Notes: a model not told the origin generated them from the letters alone. 9,003 nucleotides of DNA from an uncultured Clostridia bacterium (GCA_947166955.1 CAMVGI010000035.1:1-9003); one strand, 5' to 3'; shown: positions 1 to 6,395, counted from the stretch's first letter. Numbers and translations are program-made.

Positions 1-986
1 ACTTCTTTGTTGTCGACGGTATCCAGGACGGTGTAGAACATGGAGATGGTCTTGACCGTGCCTTCGGTGCCGTTGGTCGCGATATAATCTCCGACGCTGA
101 ATGGCCGGAAGATGAGGATCATGATGCTGCCGGCGACGTTGGCCAGGGCGCCCTGAAGAGCCAGACCGATGGCGACGCCGCAGGAGGCGATGTACTTGGC
201 GAGGTACTCCATGCCGTGGTTGTACTCGTGGTTGCCCGAAACGCACACGTCATACTTCAGCGCGTTGAGGCCGGCCATCACGGGGTGGACCTTCTCGGCG
301 AGGAAGAAATCCTCCTCGGCGGAGTTGCCCTGCGTGGAGTCGCCCGCGTCGAGCAGCAGCGTGTTTTCGGTGCGCAGCTTCTTGATGAGGGTAGCGAGCT
401 GGGCGATGCTGCCGGAGGTGCTCTCCGAATCGGTGGCGTAGTCATAGGGATAGAACTTGCCGTGCAGGTCGCTCGTGGCGAGCACCTGCAGGTCCATGAC
501 CTCGCTGCAGGTCGCGACGTTCTTCTTGGGAAGACGCAGCAGGACCTGCGCGAACTCGGCGCGGGTCATCGCCCTGTCGAGCATCAGGTCGCCGTTCTCG
601 TCGCCGATCATCAGGTCGCCGACGCTGACGCCGCCCATGGCCGCAAAGGCGTCCAGCAGCGACTTGACGTCCGCACGGGTGACCGTGGCGTCGCCGCCCT
701 TGGTGCGGTCGAAGGTGGGCATGATGACGTCCATCCATTCGAGCGCGTTGTCGTCCGCACCGGCGACGGCGGGCTTGCCCGCCAGCGTGTAGAGGGCTTC
801 GATCGTGTCCTGACCCTTCACGGGAGCGTTGGGCTCAAAGCCCTTGGCGGTGTCGGCCATGAGGCCGTTGCCCGTGACATAGGCCTGCGCCTCGGCGTAC
901 CAAGGCGTGTTTGCCGCCATGGAGGGGACTGCCAGAGACAGTACCACCACAAGGCTCAGAAGCAGCGAGAGAAGTTTCTTGTTCAT
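1..986 (-). CDS. SLH + 5'-nucleotidase-type metallophosphatase fused in frame to MscS channel segment (partial, 3' end off window)
   Basis: The gene starts at 986 (ATG; AAGGA at 996-1000, 9 nt upstream) and stays open for 328 codons to the left edge. Residues 1-24 are a signal peptide (MNKK, hydrophobic core, SMA cleavage site). Residues about 28-152 are degenerate S-layer-homology repeats ([10 protein letters not shown]; later a TRAEF motif), which normally bind cell-wall polymer. Residues 165-260 match the N-terminal half of the UshA/5'-nucleotidase metallophosphatase fold: SDLHG (D173, H175), DAGD (D216) and GNHE (N252, H253), all metal or catalytic positions. From about residue 266 the frame becomes Msc[11 protein letters not shown] (TM3), then [10 protein letters not shown] and the beta-domain start TVDNKEV. 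The later nucleotidase metal ligands (second-half His and the GHxH motif) are absent, and so are MscS TM1 and TM2. Function as a phosphatase or channel is therefore doubtful. Domain identities are firm; whether the fusion is biological or an assembly error cannot be told here. Confidence 0.85.
   Translation of the reverse strand, partial: MNKKLLSLLLSLVVVLSLAVPSMAANTPWYAEAQAYVTGNGLMADTAKGFEPNAPVKGQDTIEALYTLAGKPAVAGADDNALEWMDVIMPTFDRTKGGDATVTRADVKSLLDAFAAMGGVSVGDLMIGDENGDLMLDRAMTRAEFAQVLLRLPKKNVATCSEVMDLQVLATSDLHGKFYPYDYATDSESTSGSIAQLATLIKKLRTENTLLLDAGDSTQGNSAEEDFFLAEKVHPVMAGLNALKYDVCVSGNHEYNHGMEYLAKYIASCGVAIGLALQGALANVAGSIMILIFRPFSVGDYIATNGTEGTVKTISMFYTVLDTVDNKE
177..195 (-). other. Junction between nucleotidase and MscS homology
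   Basis: On the minus strand the homology switches within about six codons, residues 265-270 (YIASCG). Upstream, [16 protein letters not shown] is ordinary 5'-nucleotidase sequence. Downstream, [12 protein letters not shown] is ordinary MscS TM3 sequence. There is no stop, frameshift, linker or mobile-element end at the join. Short similarity between the two families at this point (MscS proteins often read [15 protein letters not shown]) would allow a microhomology-type join. Confidence 0.7.
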
Positions 987-1006
987 CGGAACCATTCCTT
1001 TCTTTT

Positions 1007-1039
1007 TTCCGGCGGGCCGCCGATGCAGGGCCGCCGGAA
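1007..1039 (-). promoter_or_regulatory. Leader hairpin just upstream of the SLH/nucleotidase ribosome site
   Basis: TTCCGGCGG (1007-1015) and CCGCCGGAA (1031-1039) form a perfect 9-bp inverted repeat around a 15-nt loop. It lies in the 5' leader of the minus-strand gene, between the promoter (1053-1081) and the Shine-Dalgarno (996-1000). In that transcript it is followed by an A-rich stretch, not by U, so it does not look like an intrinsic terminator. It may stabilise the mRNA or affect ribosome access. Confidence 0.55.
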
Positions 1040-1052
1040 GAGTTGCGACGCT

Positions 1053-1081
1053 AGTATAGCACTTCGTTGGTCAAATTGCAA
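1053..1081 (-). promoter_or_regulatory. Sigma-A promoter of the SLH/nucleotidase gene
   Basis: On the minus strand, -35 TTGCAA (1081-1076), a 17-nt spacer and -10 TATACT (1058-1053), about 67 bp upstream of the start codon. The region is AT-rich against a GC-rich background. A 6-bp inverted repeat, AATTGC (1074-1079) and GCAATT (1095-1100), overlaps the -35 and could be an operator, but this is weak. Confidence 0.7.
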
Positions 1082-1149
1082 CAAAAACCGCGCGGCAATT
1101 CCAATGATTTTTGTACAATATTACGTAAACCTAGGACGTGGCTGCGCGC

Positions 1150-1178
1150 AAAAAAGCCGCCGGGACCGGCGGCTTTTT
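1150..1178 (-). terminator. Rho-independent terminator of the DHH gene
   Basis: Perfect inverted repeat AAAAAGCCGCCGG (1151-1163) and CCGGCGGCTTTTT (1166-1178). The GC stem is 8 bp, in practice 7 bp with a 4-nt loop. Read on the minus strand it starts 14 bp after the DHH stop codon and ends in six U. It also has a T-run on the plus strand, so it could work both ways. It separates the DHH gene from the downstream SLH/nucleotidase promoter. Confidence 0.9.
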
Positions 1179-1192
1179 CACAAAACGGAGGG

Positions 1193-2125
1193 TCACGCGT
1201 TGAGCGCGGCGATGATGTTCGGAAGCTCGGCGTCGACGACGTCGTTTTCGAGCTGGCAGGTGCCGGCGTTGTGATGGCCGCCGCCGCCGTACTTGAGGCA
1301 CAGCTCGCCGATGTCGACGGTTGAGCCCTTGTTGACGATGGACTTGCCGATCATGACGGCGGTGTTCTGCTTCTTGAAGCCCCATGCGACGTGCACGGAG
1401 ATCTGCGCCTCGGGATAGAGGGCGTAGACCATGAAGCGGTTGCCCGCGTGGATGATCTCTTCGTTGCGCAGATCGAGCACGACGACCTTGCCGTGGACCT
1501 TGGCGATGCGGCGCAGCTGGGCTTTGAACTGGTCGGCCTGCTCAAAGTATAGGTCCACGCGCTCCTTGACGTCGGGAAGCTCCAGGATCTCGTCGATGTT
1601 GTGGTTGAGGCAGTAATCAATCAGCTCCATCATGAGATCGTAGTTCGAGATGCGGAAGTTGCGGAAGCGGCCGAGACCCGTGCGCGCGTCCATCAGATAG
1701 TGCAGCAGCACCCAGCCGGAGGGTTCAAGGATCTCGTCGAGCGTGAAGTCGGCGCTGTCGCCCTTGTCGACGGCGGCCATCAGTTCGTCGGAGACGCGGG
1801 GCATCTTCGCGCTGCCGCCGAAGTAATCGTAGACCACGCGCGCCGCGCTGCGGGCGGTGGGGTCGATGATGAGCTTGCCGTTGGTCTCGGTCGCCTTCAA
1901 ACGGTCGACCTCGGACTCGTGGTGGTCAAACGCCATGCCGACACGGGGGTCGTAGGGCAGGTTGGTGGTGATGTCCTCCTTGGAAAGCTCGATCTTGCCG
2001 TCCTGCACGTCCTTGGGGTGGACGAATTTGATCTCGTCGATCATCTTGAGCTCCTTGAGCATCATGGCGCAGGCCAGACCGTCAAAATCGCTGCGGGTCA
2101 CAAGGCGCTTGTACTTCTGTTCCAT
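1193..2125 (-). CDS. DHH/DHHA1-family phosphoesterase
   Basis: A 310-residue cytoplasmic protein without signal peptide. The N-terminal DHH domain shows the Mn-binding SDFDG motif (D13, D15) and FDHHES (D67-H68-H69). The C-terminal DHHA1 domain has the glycine-rich GGGGHHNAG motif at 280-288, which in relatives binds the nucleic-acid or phosphate substrate. The family includes NrnA-type oligoribonucleases and pAp phosphatases, c-di-AMP/pGpG hydrolases and exopolyphosphatase-like enzymes; the exact substrate cannot be told from the motifs. All core catalytic motifs look intact and the length is usual for stand-alone DHH-DHHA1 proteins. Start ATG at 2125 has GGAGG at 2133-2137, 7 nt upstream. 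It has its own promoter (2168-2197) and terminator (1150-1178), so it is probably monocistronic, divergent from rsmA. Confidence 0.93.
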   Translation of the reverse strand: MEQKYKRLVTRSDFDGLACAMMLKELKMIDEIKFVHPKDVQDGKIELSKEDITTNLPYDPRVGMAFDHHESEVDRLKATETNGKLIIDPTARSAARVVYDYFGGSAKMPRVSDELMAAVDKGDSADFTLDEILEPSGWVLLHYLMDARTGLGRFRNFRISNYDLMMELIDYCLNHNIDEILELPDVKERVDLYFEQADQFKAQLRRIAKVHGKVVVLDLRNEEIIHAGNRFMVYALYPEAQISVHVAWGFKKQNTAVMIGKSIVNKGSTVDIGELCLKYGGGGHHNAGTCQLENDVVDAELPNIIAALNA

Positions 2126-2167
2126 GGCGTTCCCTCCGTTCGGTTCTCAAAAATAAGATGATTCCCA

Positions 2168-2197
2168 ATTATAGCATAGGGCGCGGCGGGATTTCAA
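2168..2197 (-). promoter_or_regulatory. Sigma-A promoter of the DHH gene
   Basis: On the minus strand, -35 TTGAAA (2197-2192), an 18-nt spacer and a perfect -10 TATAAT (2173-2168), with a leader of about 40 nt to the start at 2125. Its -35 lies only about 34 bp from the -35 of the divergent rsmA promoter, so the two could influence each other. Confidence 0.8.
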
Positions 2198-2230
2198 CAC
2201 CCACCGCGCAAAATAATTTGCGCGCGCCCC

Positions 2231-2259
2231 TTGTGTTTGCCGTGCGCATCCTCTATAAT
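2231..2259 (+). promoter_or_regulatory. Sigma-A promoter of the rsmA operon
   Basis: TTGTGT (2231-2236), a 17-nt spacer and TATAAT (2254-2259). The likely transcription start is near 2266, giving a short leader of about 28 nt that consists almost wholly of the palindrome at 2265-2280 and the ribosome site. Confidence 0.75.
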
Positions 2260-2264
2260 AATAT

Positions 2265-2280
2265 GTACAATACGTTGTAC
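2265..2280. promoter_or_regulatory. Perfect palindrome at the rsmA transcription start (operator or leader hairpin)
   Basis: GTACAA (2265-2270) TACG TTGTAC (2275-2280) is a perfect 6+6 inverted repeat beginning 6 bp after the -10 box and ending 2 bp before the Shine-Dalgarno GGGAGG (2283-2288). As DNA it has the size and symmetry of a dimeric repressor site at +1. As RNA it would be a short hairpin with a UACG (UNCG-class) tetraloop beside the ribosome site. The sequence does not show which reading applies. Confidence 0.5.
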
Positions 2281-2293
2281 GCGGGAGGCTCAG

Positions 2294-3154
2294 ATGGCAC
2301 AAAGCGAGCTGCAGGCAATCGAGGCGCTGTTGGGGCGGCACGGATTCCGCTTTTCCAAGTCCAAAGGGCAGAATTTCCTCATCGACCGCGACGTGCCCCG
2401 CGCGATCGCGGAGGCGTCCGGCGCGGACGGGACGAACGGCGTGCTGGAGATCGGCCCCGGCATCGGCGCGCTGTCTGCCGAGTTGTGCCGCCGCGCGGGA
2501 AAGGTGGTCGCCGTTGAGCTGGATACGGCTCTGCCGCCCATTTTACAGGAAACGATGGCGGCGTTCGATAACTTTTCCCTCGTTTCTGGCGACGTGCTCA
2601 AGCTCGATATCCCCGCGCTCGTGCGCGAGCGCTTCGAGGGGCTTAAGCCCATCGTGTGCGCGAACCTGCCCTATAACATTACGACGCCGACGCTTACGGC
2701 GCTGCTGGAGGCGAGGTGCTTTGAGAGCCTGACCGTGCTCATTCAGCGCGAGGTGGCGCAGCGTATCTGCGCGGCGCCGGGCACGGCGGCCTACGGCGCG
2801 TTCTCCGTGTTCATGCAGTACTATACCGAGCCGGAGATCTGTTTCGAGGTGCCGCCGGAGAAGTTCCTGCCCGCGCCGAAGGTTACCTCCGCGGTGCTGC
2901 GCGCCGTCGTGCGCTCGTCGCCGCCGGTCGAGACGGAGGACGAGGCGTTCTTCTTCCGCGTGGTTTACGCGGCGTTCGCGCTGCGGCGCAAGACGCTGGT
3001 AAACAGCCTGTCGACGTCCTTCGGCGCGCTGGGCAAGGCGCGCCTCGCGGAACTCGTCGCCTCCTGCGGTCTTCCGGAAAACGTGCGCGGAGAGCGTTTG
3101 GGGCTTGCGGAGTTTGCGTGTCTTGCCGCGGCGCTGCGGGCATCGGAGGCGTAA
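2294..3154 (+). CDS. rsmA: 16S rRNA (A1518/A1519-N6) dimethyltransferase RsmA
   Basis: A 286-residue cytoplasmic S-adenosylmethionine-dependent enzyme that dimethylates the two adjacent adenines in the helix-45 loop of 16S rRNA late in 30S assembly. Visible motifs: SKSKGQNFL (21-29), SAM-binding motif I EIGPGIG (52-58), acidic VAVELD (72-77), GDVLKLD (99-105) and catalytic motif IV NLPYN (124-128); the C-terminal part has the usual FLPAPKVTSAV segment. Length and motif order fit RsmA/KsgA. I chose ATG 2294 because GGGAGG (2283-2288) lies 5 nt upstream and the conserved N terminus follows; a longer upstream frame would start inside the promoter. First gene of a three-gene unit: the next ATG is 1 nt after the stop. 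In many Firmicutes rsmA sits near rnmV or ksgA-type housekeeping genes, which are not seen here. Confidence 0.96.
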   Translation: MAQSELQAIEALLGRHGFRFSKSKGQNFLIDRDVPRAIAEASGADGTNGVLEIGPGIGALSAELCRRAGKVVAVELDTALPPILQETMAAFDNFSLVSGDVLKLDIPALVRERFEGLKPIVCANLPYNITTPTLTALLEARCFESLTVLIQREVAQRICAAPGTAAYGAFSVFMQYYTEPEICFEVPPEKFLPAPKVTSAVLRAVVRSSPPVETEDEAFFFRVVYAAFALRRKTLVNSLSTSFGALGKARLAELVASCGLPENVRGERLGLAEFACLAAALRASEA

Positions 3155-3155
3155 G

Positions 3156-4097
3156 ATGTTTTGGTGGCTGCTGCCCGTCGCGCTGCTTTCGGCGGTAGCC
3201 CTCGCGGGTTTTTCCACGCTGCGGGGGCTTTGCGGTCGTTCGGAGAAGGACGAGGACTGGGAGGACAAGCGTGTCGCCGAAAGCGGTGACGAGGCGTGGC
3301 AGAAGGCGTGGAAAACGGGACGCGATTTTCTGGAACGCCATGAGACCGAGGAGATCGAGGTGCAGAGCGAGGACGGCTTCATGCTCCACGGCCTGCTCGT
3401 GCCGCATGTCGCGCCGCGCGCGACGGTGATCTTGTTCCACGGCTGGCATTCGTCGTGGGAGATGGACTTTCTCTGCATGCTGCCGTTTCTGTACGGCCTG
3501 AAGCTGCAATGCCTGTTCGTCGACGAGCGCGCGCAGGGCGATTCCGAGGGGCGCTTCATCACCTTCGGCGTCCGCGAGCGCGAAGACGTGCACGTTTGGG
3601 TAGATTACGCGGCGAACCGTTTCGGCGCGAAGCACCCGCTCTTTCTGCAGGGCAGCTCCATGGGTGCGAGCGCGGTGGAGCTGGCCTCGTCGTTCCGTTT
3701 CGACGGCAGTGTGCGCGGGATCGTCGCGGAGAGCGGCTTTTCATCTCCCTATGAGGCCGCCTCCGCCGTCTGGCGCGAAAAGACGCCGCTGCCCGCACAC
3801 CTTGCCATGTGGCTGCTCAACGGTTTTACGCGGTTGTTTGCCGATTTTTCGCTCAAGGATCGCAGCGCGGCAGCGGAGCTTGCCAAGACGGAGTATCCGG
3901 CGCTGTTTCTCCACGGCACGGCGGATGCGCTCGCGCCCGCCTATATGGCCAAGCAGGCGTACGAAGCCTGCAAAAGCGAAAAGACCCTGCTTCTCGTCGA
4001 GGGCGCGGGTCACTGCCAATGTTATCTTACCGACCGGACGCGCGTGGAGACGGCGTACCGGGAGTTTATCGAAAAGCATTTGGAAGAAAACGAATGA
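3156..4097 (+). CDS. Membrane-anchored alpha/beta hydrolase
   Basis: A 313-residue protein. Residues 2-19 (FWWLLPVALLSAVALAGF) form an uncleaved signal anchor or single membrane segment, so the catalytic domain is probably extracytoplasmic. The alpha/beta-hydrolase fold follows: oxyanion-region FHGW (94-97), DERAQGDSEG loop, nucleophile elbow GSSMG (166-170, Ser168), acid loop HGTADALAP (Asp257) and catalytic His286 in GAGHC. The triad looks complete. It resembles the uncharacterised YqkD/serine-aminopeptidase-like branch; the substrate is unknown and could be an ester or peptide. The start is ATG 3156, with GGAGG at 3145-3149 lying inside the end of rsmA; a longer upstream frame is rejected since it would overlap rsmA by about 50 nt. 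The next gene begins 19 nt after the stop, so the genes are probably co-transcribed. Confidence 0.88.
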   Translation: MFWWLLPVALLSAVALAGFSTLRGLCGRSEKDEDWEDKRVAESGDEAWQKAWKTGRDFLERHETEEIEVQSEDGFMLHGLLVPHVAPRATVILFHGWHSSWEMDFLCMLPFLYGLKLQCLFVDERAQGDSEGRFITFGVREREDVHVWVDYAANRFGAKHPLFLQGSSMGASAVELASSFRFDGSVRGIVAESGFSSPYEAASAVWREKTPLPAHLAMWLLNGFTRLFADFSLKDRSAAAELAKTEYPALFLHGTADALAPAYMAKQAYEACKSEKTLLLVEGAGHCQCYLTDRTRVETAYREFIEKHLEENE

Positions 4098-4116
4098 ACA
4101 TGAGGAGGATATTCCG

Positions 4117-5064
4117 ATGAAACGACTCAACCGTATCCTGACGCTGGCGCTGGTCGCGGCCATGGCGCTGTCGCTTGCGGCGCCGACGTCCGCCGTGTCC
4201 GAAGACGTGCGGGCGAAGTTCAATTACAATTACGAGGTAGACCCGCTGAACATCTATCCGCGCGAGGACGGGAGCTTTGCCAGCAAAACGATTGCCGGGA
4301 TCGCCGAGGAGATAGGGACCGACGGCGAACAGTACCTCTATGAGCTTGCGCATTGCGGGATCATCACCATCTCCATCCGCAGCGCGAACATAATCGATGT
4401 ATATGCGGGCCCGTACTATCCGAACGGAAACGGTGATTTCAAGCCGACCCCCGAGAAGAAGCTCGTGAGCGGCTATACGGACGTCGCGCCGGAGGCGTGG
4501 TATTACGACGCGGTGATGGAGACGACGAAGGGCGGCCTTGTGATCGGCAGCGATTCCGGCGCGTTCCGCCCGAACGACAAGGTCACGTCCGCGGAATTTG
4601 CCACGGTGCTTTGCCGCATTTACAATCTGCCGATCGAGGTGTTCGGCGGGCCGTGGTACGGGCCGTATATCGACGCGGTCATCGCCGCGGGCCTTGATTT
4701 CAGTTCCTGCAACTACAAACAGGCTGAGGAGGAGATTACCCGCGGCGAAGCCATCGAAGCAATGGCGGTCATGGTCAGAGCCCTCGGCCGCGAGCCGCAG
4801 CGCAATCTGAAGTGGGCGAACGTTCAGGACGCCGACGATTGCCGCGACGTACCGGCAAAGCACGGCTGGAATCCGCAGGCGCTGCTCGACGCGCTCAACT
4901 ACGGCGCGATCAACGGCACGAATGCGGCGCACCGCGTGGGCGCGGCAGACTCGCTCACACGCGCGGAGTTTTGCAAAATGCTCTATAACATCGGCGTGAC
5001 CGACGCCCGCAGCGTGGACTCCTACAAGGCGAACGCGGTACACCGGCAGTACACCGGACGTTGA
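4117..5064 (+). CDS. Secreted S-layer-homology (SLH) domain protein
   Basis: A 315-residue exported protein. Start ATG 4117 has GAGGAGG (4102-4108) 8 nt upstream. Residues 1-26 are a signal peptide (MKRLNR, hydrophobic core, TSA cleavage site). Residues 27-118 are a tyrosine- and asparagine-containing stretch I do not recognise. Three SLH-like repeats follow, about 119-170 (GYTDVAPEAWYYDAV, FRPNDKVTSAEF), 179-224 (WYGPYIDAV, EITRGEAIEAM) and 233-293 (WNPQALLDALNYGAI, LTRAEFCKMLYNIG). Such triplets normally hold proteins to pyruvylated cell-wall polymers. No enzymatic domain is visible, so it may be a wall-anchored structural or binding protein. It is the last gene of the rsmA unit, an unusual partner for an rRNA methylase. 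Confidence 0.87.
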   Translation: MKRLNRILTLALVAAMALSLAAPTSAVSEDVRAKFNYNYEVDPLNIYPREDGSFASKTIAGIAEEIGTDGEQYLYELAHCGIITISIRSANIIDVYAGPYYPNGNGDFKPTPEKKLVSGYTDVAPEAWYYDAVMETTKGGLVIGSDSGAFRPNDKVTSAEFATVLCRIYNLPIEVFGGPWYGPYIDAVIAAGLDFSSCNYKQAEEEITRGEAIEAMAVMVRALGREPQRNLKWANVQDADDCRDVPAKHGWNPQALLDALNYGAINGTNAAHRVGAADSLTRAEFCKMLYNIGVTDARSVDSYKANAVHRQYTGR

Positions 5065-5122
5065 GCGCGTCGCGCCACGACCCATAAAACGGCGACGCGC
5101 GGAATGCAAAGCGTTCGCTTTG
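5065..5122. repeat. Two tandem hairpins in the convergent gap
   Basis: GCGCGTCGC (5065-5073) pairs with GCGACGCGC (5092-5100), 9 bp with an 18-nt loop. CAAAGCG (5107-5113) pairs with CGCTTTG (5116-5122), 7 bp with a very short loop. The first starts at the base after the SLH stop codon. Neither is followed by a T-run, so they are not clear terminators; they may protect the 3' end of the SLH mRNA. Confidence 0.5.
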
Positions 5123-5145
5123 TGCCCGCTCATCGGAGAGCCGTC

Positions 5146-5173
5146 AAAAAGCAGGGCGCATGCCCTGCTTTTT
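5146..5173. terminator. Bidirectional rho-independent terminator
   Basis: AAAAAGCAGGGC (5146-5157) GCAT GCCCTGCTTTTT (5162-5173) is a perfect inverted repeat with a 7-bp GC stem and T-runs on both strands. It serves the rsmA-hydrolase-SLH unit on the plus strand and the MocR-type gene on the minus strand. It overlaps the MocR stop codon (5172-5174), so that reading frame ends exactly where the terminator begins. Confidence 0.9.
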
Positions 5174-6272
5174 ATTGCTTTTCGCGCCGCCGCCTGCGCC
5201 GCACGCGGTTGAGATGGCGCTCAAAATCGCCGCTTCGCAGCAGCTCCGAGAGAACGTACTGCTCAAAAAGCGGCACGGTGCAGGAGTAGAAGCCGACGGC
5301 GCGCTCGAATCGTTCCGTCAGCGCCGCCGGAAGCACCATGTAGCCCACACGCATCGAAGGCGCAATGGTTTTGGTGAAGGTGTTGAGATAGATCACCGAG
5401 CGTTCCGGCTCCAGCGAGAAAACGGTGTCCTCCGCTTTGGACGAGAGCGTGAATTCGCTGTCGAAATCGTCCTCGACGACGAAACCGCTCCGCTCGCGCG
5501 CCCAGCGGATGTACTCCGCGCGCTTGCCGGCGCTCGCCGTGACGCCGCTGGGGAAGCTGTGGAACGGGGTCACATGCAGAACGCTCGCCCTCGTGCGTGC
5601 CAGCTCGTCGGTGCGCACGCCGTCCGCACCGAGGCGAAGCGCCTCGCAGACGACGCCGTTTGCCTGATAGACGCGGCGGATCTTCTCGTAGGACGGGTCC
5701 TCCACGCCGTAGACGCGCTCGCGCCCCAAAAGCTGGACAATGAGGCCGTAGAGATACTCCGCGCCGGAGCCGATGACGAGCTGTGCGGGCCTGACGCGGA
5801 TGCCGCGCGAACGCGCGAGATAGTCGGCAAGCGCCTGACGCAGCTCCGCGCAGCCGTTGTTCGGGGACTTGACGAGCAGCCCCTCGCCGTATTCAGACAG
5901 CACGCGCCGCATCGTGCGCGCGAGTACGGAAAACGGAAAGCCGTCCTCCGCGTTGCGGAGCGCTCCCACCGTGTGGAACCGCTTCTCCGCTGCGTCCGCG
6001 CCCGGGAAGCAGTCGCCGGCGCGATAGGCGGCGAAGTGGCCGCTGCGCTCGCGCGCCTCTGCGTAACCCTCGTCGCACAAAATGGCGTAGGCGTGCTCGA
6101 CCGTGACGAGGCTTACACCCGCGTCGTCGGCAAGCTGGCGCTTCGACGGCAGTCGGCTCCCGAACGGATACGCGCCGGAGACGATGTCGCCCCGCAGCCG
6201 TCGGTAAAGCTGAAGATAGGCGCTTTGCGCGCCCTCGTTTCCGGCCGTTTTCTTTTTGCTTCCCATGTTCAT
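5172..6272 (-). CDS. MocR/PdxR/GabR-type regulator, C-terminally short
   Basis: A 366-residue protein. Residues about 17-84 are a GntR-type winged helix (LPSKRQLADDAGVSLVTVEHAY). The rest is a fold-type-I aminotransferase-like domain: VEDPSYEKI, the HSFPSG loop, VEDDFDSEF (266-274, Asp271 the likely pyridine-nitrogen partner) and the PLP-binding lysine K301 in TFTKTIAPSMRVGY. Family members such as GabR and PdxR use PLP and an amine ligand to control a nearby, often divergent gene. Only 65 residues follow K301 and the protein ends in RRRRRREKQ, whereas full-length members have about 165 (GabR 479 aa). The small C-terminal domain, which holds the carboxylate-binding arginine, is thus missing; no continuation is seen in other frames past the stop. 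Start ATG 6272 (alternative 6266) has AAGGAGGAG at 6285-6293, a rather long 12-nt spacing. Divergent from the TolC-like operon, its likely target. Confidence 0.9.
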   Translation of the reverse strand: MNMGSKKKTAGNEGAQSAYLQLYRRLRGDIVSGAYPFGSRLPSKRQLADDAGVSLVTVEHAYAILCDEGYAEARERSGHFAAYRAGDCFPGADAAEKRFHTVGALRNAEDGFPFSVLARTMRRVLSEYGEGLLVKSPNNGCAELRQALADYLARSRGIRVRPAQLVIGSGAEYLYGLIVQLLGRERVYGVEDPSYEKIRRVYQANGVVCEALRLGADGVRTDELARTRASVLHVTPFHSFPSGVTASAGKRAEYIRWARERSGFVVEDDFDSEFTLSSKAEDTVFSLEPERSVIYLNTFTKTIAPSMRVGYMVLPAALTERFERAVGFYSCTVPLFEQYVLSELLRSGDFERHLNRVRRRRRREKQ

Positions 6273-6322
6273 CTGGCCTGCTTACTCCTCCTTGCGGCAA
6301 GAATTTTCATATCACCAGATAC

Positions 6323-6352
6323 AGAATACCATGGGCGGACACTCTGCGTAAA
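6323..6352 (-). promoter_or_regulatory. Candidate promoter of the MocR-type gene
   Basis: On the minus strand, TTTACG (6352-6347), an 18-nt spacer and TATTCT (6328-6323), about 50 bp upstream of the start. Each box matches consensus at four of six positions, so this is a weak promoter if real. It lies back to back with the strong promoter at 6396-6424. Confidence 0.4.
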
Positions 6353-6363
6353 GCTATTTTTTA

Positions 6364-6392
6364 CAGTTTGTTAACAGTTTTTCTCGCAGTTT
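6364..6392 (+). repeat. Three helically phased CAGTTT direct repeats (candidate operator)
   Basis: CAGTTT occurs at 6364-6369, 6375-6380 and 6387-6392, with starts 11 and 12 bp apart, close to one helical turn. The array ends 3 bp before the -35 box at 6396. MocR-type regulators are known to bind direct repeats near their own and divergent promoters, so this is the best candidate binding site for the regulator at 5172-6272. The link is inferred from position only. Confidence 0.55.
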
Positions 6393-6395
6393 CCT

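Noticed and set aside
1007..1039. Leader hairpin as an intrinsic terminator or attenuator
   Set aside because: No U-run follows the stem on either strand, and no leader peptide is visible.
1067..1072. TTGACC on the minus strand as the -35 of the SLH/nucleotidase promoter
   Set aside because: Only about 10 bp from the -10; TTGCAA at 1081-1076 gives the proper 17-bp spacing.
216..1274. 352-codon open frame on the plus strand opposite the SLH/nucleotidase gene
   Set aside because: Arg/Val/Glu-rich composition with no domain; the minus strand has a signal peptide, SLH repeats and metallophosphatase motifs. A shadow of GC-rich coding sequence.
2231..2293. Upstream start for rsmA at 2231 (TTG)
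   Set aside because: It would lie in the -35 box; the ATG at 2294 has a strong ribosome site and the conserved N terminus.
2543..3562. 339-codon open frame on the minus strand across rsmA and the hydrolase
   Set aside because: Arginine-rich and motif-free, antisense to two clear genes.
4066..5133. 355-codon open frame on the minus strand opposite the SLH gene
   Set aside because: No recognisable domain or ribosome site; opposite a gene with signal peptide and SLH repeats. Also considered as a continuation of the MocR protein, but it has no aminotransferase motifs.
6326..6331. ATACCA as a GabR-type binding site
   Set aside because: Only one copy is found; GabR sites are paired direct repeats, and the CAGTTT array is the more regular signal.
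5160..6374. 404-codon open frame on the plus strand opposite the MocR gene
   Set aside because: It begins inside the terminator and lacks any domain; the MocR motifs are on the other strand.
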